Assembly: GCF_014127285.1 (NCBI RefSeq)
Contig: NZ_CP059901.1
Location: 3,596,001 to 3,660,000 of the forward strand
Origin: Mumia sp. ZJ1417
GTDB lineage: Bacteria > Actinomycetota > Actinomycetes > Propionibacteriales > Nocardioidaceae
DNA: 64,000 nucleotides
Reading direction: 5' to 3'
Part shown: positions 58,731 to 64,000 of the stretch, piece after piece
How positions within the stretch are numbered: position 1 is the first letter of the stretch
How the letters are laid out: each line of letters starts with the position of its first letter
The notes under the pieces: generated by a model
What the model saw: only the letters and a program-made list of their open reading frames with translations
Database searches by the model: none
Told to the model about the DNA's origin: nothing
Made by a program: the position numbers and the translations under genes

Positions 58731-59644
58731 TCGGCTGGCGTGAGGCGTGGGACGACGCCCTGTACGGACCTGACGGCTTCTATCGCCGCGAGTCACCGGC
58801 GGCGCACTTCCGGACGTCCGTGCACGCGTCGACGGTCTTCGCGGCCGCGATCCTCGCCTATGTCCGCCGCCATGACCTGCATGCGGTGGTGGACGTGGGC
58901 GCGGGGCGCGGAGAGCTGCTGACGGCGCTCGACGCGATGGCGCCGGGCCAGCTCGCACTCCTCGGGGTCGACGTCCGTCCGCGTCCCCCCGAGCTCCCCG
59001 AGCGGATCGGGTGGAGGGACCACCTCCCTGAGCAGCTCGAGGGGCTCATGTTCGCCAACGAGCTGCTCGACGACGTGCCGTGCGAGATCGTCGAGCGGGA
59101 CCGCGACGGCGTCCTCCGTACGGTGCTCGTCGATCCGGCGACCGGCGCCGAGCAGCTGGGCGCCCCCGTACGCGACCCTCGGACGCTGGAGTGGGTCGAG
59201 GCCTGGTGGCCGCTGACCGAGCCCGGTGAGCGGGCGGAGGTCGGCGTCGCCAGGGAGGCGCTCTGGCGCGACGTGGTCTCACGCGTGGAGGGTGGGGCGG
59301 CGATCGCCGTCGACTACGGGCACCGTGCAGCCGACCGGCCCCCGTACGGGAGCCTGCGGGCCTACCGCGACGGGGTGGAGGCCGATGTCGTGCCCGACGG
59401 CAGCTGCGACGTCACCGCGCACGTGGCGGTGGACGCCCTCGCCACCGCCGTCGGCGGCACCCTCGCCCGCCAGCGCGACGTCCTCCGCGATCTCGGCGTC
59501 GACGGCACGCGCCCGCCGCTCTCGCTCGCCTCGTCCGACCCGCAGGCCTATGTCGCCGCGCTCGTCGCGGCGTCGGAGGCGGCCGAGCTGACCGCGTCGG
59601 GGGGCCTCGGCGACTTCTGGTGGGTCCTCACCCCCGTTCGCTGA
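58727..59644 (+). CDS. MidA/NDUFAF7-type SAM-dependent methyltransferase
   Basis: The 305-residue protein has VVDVGAGRGELLTALD (SAM loop, about residues 48-63), LLGVDVRPRP, the family's FANELLDDVPCEIVE strand and VEGGAAIAVDYGH. This is the COG1565/MidA fold. The mitochondrial member NDUFAF7 dimethylates an arginine of NDUFS2, the NuoD counterpart of complex I, and here nuoD begins 3.3 kb downstream. The GTG start overlaps the previous stop. One base separates its stop from the stop of the convergent acyl-CoA ligase. Confidence 0.82.
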   Translation: MIGWREAWDDALYGPDGFYRRESPAAHFRTSVHASTVFAAAILAYVRRHDLHAVVDVGAGRGELLTALDAMAPGQLALLGVDVRPRPPELPERIGWRDHLPEQLEGLMFANELLDDVPCEIVERDRDGVLRTVLVDPATGAEQLGAPVRDPRTLEWVEAWWPLTEPGERAEVGVAREALWRDVVSRVEGGAAIAVDYGHRAADRPPYGSLRAYRDGVEADVVPDGSCDVTAHVAVDALATAVGGTLARQRDVLRDLGVDGTRPPLSLASSDPQAYVAALVAASEAAELTASGGLGDFWWVLTPVR

Positions 59645-59645
59645 G

Positions 59646-61283
59646 TCACTCCCCCCGTACGACCTCCAGGTCGCCGTCGGCGTACGCCTTGCGGAGCACC
59701 TTCTTGTCGAACTTGCCGACCGAGGTCCGCGGGACCGCCTCGACGAACGTCCACGCGTCGGGCAGCTGCCACTTCGCGACCGAGCCCGACAGGTGCTCGC
59801 GCAGGTCCTTCGGTGTGACCGTCGCACCCGCCCGGACCACGACGGTCGCGAGCGGGCGCTCCTGCCACTTCTCGTCCGGGATCCCGACGACCGCGGCCTC
59901 GACGACATCGGGGTGGGCCATGAGCGCGTTCTCGAGGTCGACCGAAGAGATCCACTCCCCGCCGGACTTGATGACGTCCTTCGCGCGGTCGGTGAGCGTG
60001 ACGTAGCCGCGCGGATCGATCGTGCCGACGTCGCCGGTCCGCAGCCACCCGTCGCGGAACTTCTCCGGGTCGTCGTCGCGGTGGTAGGCGCCGGTGATCC
60101 ACGGGCCGCGCACCTCGAGCTCGCCGACCGCCTCCCCGTCGTGCGGCAGCGGTTGCCCGTCGTCGCCGACGAGACGTCCCTCGACCCCGCCGAGCATCCT
60201 GCCCTGGCTCGCGCGGTATCGCCAGGCCTCCTCGTCGGCGACGCCGACCGGCGGCATGCCCGAGGTCGCCACGGGTGAGGTCTCGGTCATCCCCCACGCC
60301 TGCTGGACGCGCACACCGTGCCTCTCCCACAGCGCCTGCTGCAGCGAGAGCGGCACCGCGGACCCACCACAGAGGGCGAGCCTGAGCGAGGTGAGGTCGG
60401 CCGGGTGCTCGTCCACCCAGCCGAGGACGTCGTTGAAGATCGTCGGCACCCCGCCCGTGAGCGTGGGACGCGTCTCCTCGATCAACCGCACCAGCGGCTC
60501 GGCCTGGAGCCACCGGTCCGGCATCACGAGCGAGGCGCCGACGAGGACAGCCGCGTACGGGAGGCCCCAGGCGTTCGCGTGGAACATCGGCACCACTGGG
60601 AGGACGCGATCGTTCGGCCCGATGCCGGCGTTGTCGCCCATCGCCATCGCCATGGAGTGCAGGTACGCCGAACGGTGGCTGTAGACGACACCCTTCGGGT
60701 TGCCGGTGGTGCCGCTCGTGTAGCACATCGCCGCCGCGGCACGCTCGTCGATCTCGGGCCACGCGAACCAGTCGGGCTCGAGCGCGAGCGCGTCCTCGTA
60801 CCGGAGCACGGCCTTGCCCGACGCCTGCAGAGGAGCGAGGTCGATCGTGTCGGAGCCGGGCCCGGTCACGAGCACGTGCGTGACGGTCTCGAACGTCGGC
60901 AGCAGCGCCGCGAACGGTGTCACGAGCGACGCGTCGACGAGGACGACGGAGTCCTCGGCGTGGTTGACGACATAGGTGACCTGCTCTGGGAACAGCCGGA
61001 TGTTGATCGTGTGGAGCACGGCCCCCATCGACGGGACCGCAAGATAGGCCTCCAGGTGCTCGGCGTTGTTCCACATAAACGTGCCGACCCGTTGGTCCCC
61101 GGTCACGCCCAGGCGGCGCAGGACGCGTGCGAGGCGGGCCGCGCGACGTCCGATCTCACCGTACGTGGTCGTTCTCGTGCCGTCGGCCGTCGCCGTCACG
61201 ACCGTGGCCTCGGCGTGCACGGTCGTGCCGTACTGCATGAGCCGGCCTAGCCCGAGCGGGACGTCTTGCATCGTGCTGCGCAT
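59646..61283 (-). CDS. Acyl-CoA synthetase (long-chain fatty-acid--CoA ligase type)
   Basis: The 545-residue ANL-superfamily enzyme adenylates a carboxylate and transfers it to CoA. The motifs are MCYTSGTTGNPKGVVYSH (P-loop, about residue 186), WGMTETSP, the GWLRTGDVGTIDPRGY hinge region, KDVIKSGGEWISS and a C-terminal Lys region RTSVGKFDKK. ATG 61283 is chosen because GGAGG lies about 6 bases upstream; in-frame starts up to 61355 have no such site. The true chain length is not readable. It is divergent from the carboxypeptidase gene. Confidence 0.92.
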   Translation of the reverse strand: MRSTMQDVPLGLGRLMQYGTTVHAEATVVTATADGTRTTTYGEIGRRAARLARVLRRLGVTGDQRVGTFMWNNAEHLEAYLAVPSMGAVLHTINIRLFPEQVTYVVNHAEDSVVLVDASLVTPFAALLPTFETVTHVLVTGPGSDTIDLAPLQASGKAVLRYEDALALEPDWFAWPEIDERAAAAMCYTSGTTGNPKGVVYSHRSAYLHSMAMAMGDNAGIGPNDRVLPVVPMFHANAWGLPYAAVLVGASLVMPDRWLQAEPLVRLIEETRPTLTGGVPTIFNDVLGWVDEHPADLTSLRLALCGGSAVPLSLQQALWERHGVRVQQAWGMTETSPVATSGMPPVGVADEEAWRYRASQGRMLGGVEGRLVGDDGQPLPHDGEAVGELEVRGPWITGAYHRDDDPEKFRDGWLRTGDVGTIDPRGYVTLTDRAKDVIKSGGEWISSVDLENALMAHPDVVEAAVVGIPDEKWQERPLATVVVRAGATVTPKDLREHLSGSVAKWQLPDAWTFVEAVPRTSVGKFDKKVLRKAYADGDLEVVRGE

Positions 61284-61469
61284 CGCAACCTCCGAAGGTG
61301 TGACCTGGGAGCGACCTTTTAACATCTCATCGCCCATCTTGTCTTCGATTTTCACGAACTCGGGTTGCCGAGCCTGCTCCGGTCCACGAACGTAAGCGGA
61401 ACCTCACGTGGCGGCCCCGAGGACAGCACGTCGCTCGGGCACGGTCTGCCACCAGCGAAAGGAACACCC
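61284..61469. promoter_or_regulatory. Divergent intergenic region between the acyl-CoA ligase and M14 carboxypeptidase genes
   Basis: The 186-base gap is relatively AT-rich at 61313-61355, which may hold the ligase promoter. No confident -10/-35 pair was found on either strand. Ribosome sites are present at both ends (GGAGG for the ligase, AAAGGA for the peptidase). Confidence 0.3.
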
Positions 61470-62849
61470 TTGCGCTCCACAAGACCCATCCCCTGGTCCA
61501 AGGTTCTCGCCACTGCCGCGGGAGCGGCGCTGGCAGGATCGCTCTTCGCTGCGAGCGGGACGTCGGCCGGCGCCGACCAGCGCGACGACTCCCTCGAGAA
61601 GGCCCTCACCGCCGCCGCGGGCAAGGCGCCGGCCACTCTGCAGACCCCGTTCGAGAGGTCGGGTGGTGCGCAGTGGACGACCCACCCCGAGTCGCTCGCG
61701 TTCTACCGTCAGCTCGACCAGTCCAGCAAGCGGGTCTCGGTCAGCGACATCGGGCGTACGACGCAGGGCCGCCCGCTCCAGCTCGTCTCGATCGGCGCCC
61801 CCGCACCAAAGAACCGAGCGAAGGCCGCGACGGGCTCCGTCGCGATGTTCGTCTGCTCGGTGCACGGCAACGAGCCGTCCGGCCGTGAGGCCTGCATGAA
61901 GCTCGCGCGTGACCTCGCCACGAGCAAGTCCTCCACCGTCACCCGGCTCCTCTCGCGTACGACGGTGCTCTTCGTCAACGCCAACCCGGACGGCTGGGTC
62001 GCCAACACCCGCGGCAACGCCGACCGCGTCGACGTGAACCGCGACTACCTCGGGCTCGCGACGCCCGAGGCCCGTGCCATCACGAAGGTGATCCGCGACT
62101 GGAACCCCGACGTGCTCAACGACCTCCACGAGTACGGTCCGAGCGAGTACTACCGGACCGACCTCCTCCACCTCTGGCCGCGCAACCGCAACGTCGACGA
62201 CACCATCCACAGCCTGAGTGTGGAGATGAGCGAGGAGTACTCCGCGGCTCAGGCCCGCGACGAAGGCTTCACAGCCGGCATCTACGGTCACTACGTCAAG
62301 GACGGCGAGCCGTTCCTCCAGGTCGCCGGTGACGAGCAGGTGCGCATCCTGCGCAACTACGCCGGGCTCGTCAACGTCGTCGGCATGCTGAGCGAGACGG
62401 CCACCCGTCCGCTCAACGACGACGAGGCGGCCGACGTCCGTGTCCTCAACAACCGACGAGTCGACACGAACTACGCCAGCGCGCTCGGTTCGGCGCAGAT
62501 GATCGCGGAGAACCGCCGGACGCTCGCGCGCGAGACGGCGGCGGCCGCCGAGCGGGCGATCGACCTGGGGGCGTCGCAGGGCGGCATCGTCTACTTCGGC
62601 GGGCAGGACGACATGGTGCCGACCCTCCCCGAGCAGGTCGAGCCGGAACCGATGTGCGGCTACCGGATCACGCCCGAGGTCTTCGCGCAGGTACGTCAGG
62701 CACTCGACCTGCACGACCTCAAGGCCACGCGGGCTGCCGACTCGTACGTCGTGAGCCTCGCGCAGGCCAACCGCGCGCTCGTCCCGCTGATGTTCGACGA
62801 GCGCTCCGAGTGGCGTGTCGCCGACGGGACACCGCTCGAGAGCTGCTGA
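61470..62849 (+). CDS. Secreted M14 family zinc carboxypeptidase
   Basis: The 459-residue precursor begins with a signal peptide ([19 protein letters not shown], cleavage near residues 30-35 after an Ala/Ser-rich stretch). The zinc ligands are in [10 protein letters not shown] (HxxE) with the third His in [17 protein letters not shown] carries the substrate-binding Asn-Arg pair, and the catalytic Glu is likely in [10 protein letters not shown]. The protein probably trims peptides, possibly peptidoglycan-derived. Start TTG 61470 follows AAAGGA with 6-7 bases spacing and gives a proper signal peptide; longer starts would not. Confidence 0.88.
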   Translation: MRSTRPIPWSKVLATAAGAALAGSLFAASGTSAGADQRDDSLEKALTAAAGKAPATLQTPFERSGGAQWTTHPESLAFYRQLDQSSKRVSVSDIGRTTQGRPLQLVSIGAPAPKNRAKAATGSVAMFVCSVHGNEPSGREACMKLARDLATSKSSTVTRLLSRTTVLFVNANPDGWVANTRGNADRVDVNRDYLGLATPEARAITKVIRDWNPDVLNDLHEYGPSEYYRTDLLHLWPRNRNVDDTIHSLSVEMSEEYSAAQARDEGFTAGIYGHYVKDGEPFLQVAGDEQVRILRNYAGLVNVVGMLSETATRPLNDDEAADVRVLNNRRVDTNYASALGSAQMIAENRRTLARETAAAAERAIDLGASQGGIVYFGGQDDMVPTLPEQVEPEPMCGYRITPEVFAQVRQALDLHDLKATRAADSYVVSLAQANRALVPLMFDERSEWRVADGTPLESC

Positions 62850-62867
62850 GGCGCACCGGGCTCGCTC

Positions 62868-62883
62868 GCGGCGCCCGCGCCGC
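62868..62883. terminator. GC-rich hairpin between the carboxypeptidase gene and nuoD
   Basis: GCGGCGC-CC-GCGCCGC is a perfect 7-bp inverted repeat with a 2-base loop, 18 bases after the carboxypeptidase stop and directly abutting the nuoD -10. It could be a terminator or part of the nuoD promoter spacer. Confidence 0.35.
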
Positions 62884-62889
62884 TAGGCT
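62884..62889 (+). promoter_or_regulatory. -10 element of nuoD, apparently leaderless
   Basis: TAGGCT lies 7 bases before ATG 62897. No Shine-Dalgarno sequence is present. This suggests that nuoD starts its own transcript here. Confidence 0.45.
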
Positions 62890-62896
62890 GAACGGC

Positions 62897-64000
62897 ATGT
62901 CCGTGAGCGAGCCCGGAGGCGACCAGCCCGGCACCCCGACCCGCCTCACCGTCGGCGTCGGCGCGGGTGCCGCCGGGTTCGGTCACGAGCGGGGCGGCGG
63001 CGTCGATCTCGGCACGGCCGACATGGTCCTCAACGTCGGCCCGCAGCATCCGGCGACCCACGGTGTGCTCCGGCTGCGCCTCACCCTCGACGGTGAGCGG
63101 ATCGTCGGGTGCGAGCCGATCGTCGGCTACATGCACCGCGGCGTCGAGAAGCTCTTCGAGGTCCGCGACTACCGCCAGATCCTCGTGCTCGCCAACCGCC
63201 ACGACTGGCTCTCGGCGTTCTCCTCCGAGCTCGGTGTGGTCCTCGCGGTCGAGCGGATGCTCGGGCTCGAGGTGCCCGAGCGCGCGACCTGGGCCCGTAC
63301 GCTGCTGGCCGAGCTCAACCGCGTCCTCAACCACCTGCTCTTCCTCGGCTCCTACCCCCTCGAGCTCGGCGCGATCACGCCGCTGTTCTATGCGACCCGC
63401 GAGCGCGAGACGATCCAGGAGGTCATGGAGGAGATCTCCGGGGGCCGGATGCACTACATGTTCAACCGCGTCGGTGGGCTCAAGGAGGACCTCCCGGCCG
63501 GTTGGCTCGACCGCGTCACCTCCGCCGTCGGCGCCGTACGGGGCCGTCTCGGCCAGATCGAAGACATGCTCCTCGACAACGAGATCTTCGCGGCCCGGAC
63601 CAAGGGCGTCGGCGTTCTCAGTCCCGACCTCATCCACGCGTACGGAGTCTCCGGGCCGATCGCTCGAGCGTCCGGTGTCGACTTCGACCTGCGCCGCGAC
63701 GAGCCCTACCTCGCGTACGCCGAGCTGGCCGCCGACAAGCACCTGAAGGTCGTGACTCGGACCGAGGGCGACAGCTATGCGCGGTTCTCGTGCCTGCTGG
63801 ACCAGGTGCGGGTCTCGCTCGATCTCGCCGATGCCTGCGTCGCGCGGATGCGCGACCTTCCGCAGGGTCCGATCAATGTGAAGCTCCCCAAGATCGTGAA
63901 GGCACCCGAGGGGTCGACGTACGTCTGGACCGAGAACCCGCTCGGCATCAACGGCTACTACCTCGTCTCGCGCGGCGAGAAGACGCCGTGGCGGCTCAAG
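62897..64000 (+). CDS. nuoD: NADH-quinone oxidoreductase subunit D (3' partial)
   Basis: The frame is open to the window edge (368 codons). NuoD lines the quinone pocket of complex I. The visible protein has a Gly-rich N-terminal extension of about 45 residues, then [75 protein letters not shown] and [13 protein letters not shown], all typical of the 49-kDa/NuoD family. The C-terminal 40-70 residues lie outside. No nuoC precedes it, unlike the usual nuoA-N order, so either an operon begins here or it is a separate nuoD copy. Confidence 0.94.
   Translation, partial: MSVSEPGGDQPGTPTRLTVGVGAGAAGFGHERGGGVDLGTADMVLNVGPQHPATHGVLRLRLTLDGERIVGCEPIVGYMHRGVEKLFEVRDYRQILVLANRHDWLSAFSSELGVVLAVERMLGLEVPERATWARTLLAELNRVLNHLLFLGSYPLELGAITPLFYATRERETIQEVMEEISGGRMHYMFNRVGGLKEDLPAGWLDRVTSAVGAVRGRLGQIEDMLLDNEIFAARTKGVGVLSPDLIHAYGVSGPIARASGVDFDLRRDEPYLAYAELAADKHLKVVTRTEGDSYARFSCLLDQVRVSLDLADACVARMRDLPQGPINVKLPKIVKAPEGSTYVWTENPLGINGYYLVSRGEKTPWRLK

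Overview
The window is gene-dense, about 70% G+C by eye, from an actinobacterium, most likely a Nocardioidaceae-like member of the Propionibacteriales (lineage is inference). Pointers are Lsr2, a RadA-DisA pair, ClpC with ClgR-type operators, strong G/C third-position bias, many GTG/TTG starts and many apparently leaderless promoters. No tRNA, rRNA, CRISPR array, transposase or integrase was seen, and no gap exceeds about 270 bases.

Backbone: radA, disA, a small membrane protein, mutY, clpC, lsr2, lysS, coaX, panD, panC and a DUF2520 reductase occur in the same order and orientations as recalled for Mycobacterium tuberculosis Rv3585-Rv3603c. This scaffold is split by cell-surface glycopolymer genes at four places: mutY|clpC (a sulfotransferase); clpC|lsr2 (8.3-19.2 kb: a GT61 enzyme, a GT2-like protein, a methyltransferase and two GT2-TagF fusions); lysS|coaX (21.3-25.3 kb: a coiled-coil protein, a GT61 enzyme and a secreted glycerophosphodiesterase); and after the DUF2520 gene, a continuous block from 28.4 to 58.7 kb.

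The large block encodes precursor supply: GDP-mannose (manC), UDP-ManNAc and UDP-ManNAcA (wecB/wecC), and dTDP-rhamnose (rmlA, rmlB and an RmlC-RmlD fusion). It encodes polymerisation and decoration: CDP-glycerol glycerophosphotransferase (TagF-like) proteins, GT2, GT4 (TagE-like) and GT61 glycosyltransferases, and O-methyltransferases. It also encodes modification: two acyltransferase-3/SGNH O-acyltransferases and a DUF6270 protein. Together they suggest a complex poly(glycerol-phosphate) or teichoic-acid-like polymer carrying rhamnose, mannose, ManNAcA, O-acyl, O-methyl and possibly sulfate groups. No TagO, TagA, TagGH-type ABC transporter or flippase is present, so initiation and export must lie elsewhere.

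The most unusual points are two paralogue families that keep a degenerate domain next to an intact one: GT2-TagF proteins that have lost the TagF histidine motif, and GT61 proteins with N-terminal methyltransferase-like domains of which only one keeps its SAM-binding motif. The right end (58.7-64.0 kb) returns to general metabolism: a MidA/NDUFAF7-type methyltransferase, an acyl-CoA ligase, a secreted M14 carboxypeptidase, and nuoD cut by the window edge.
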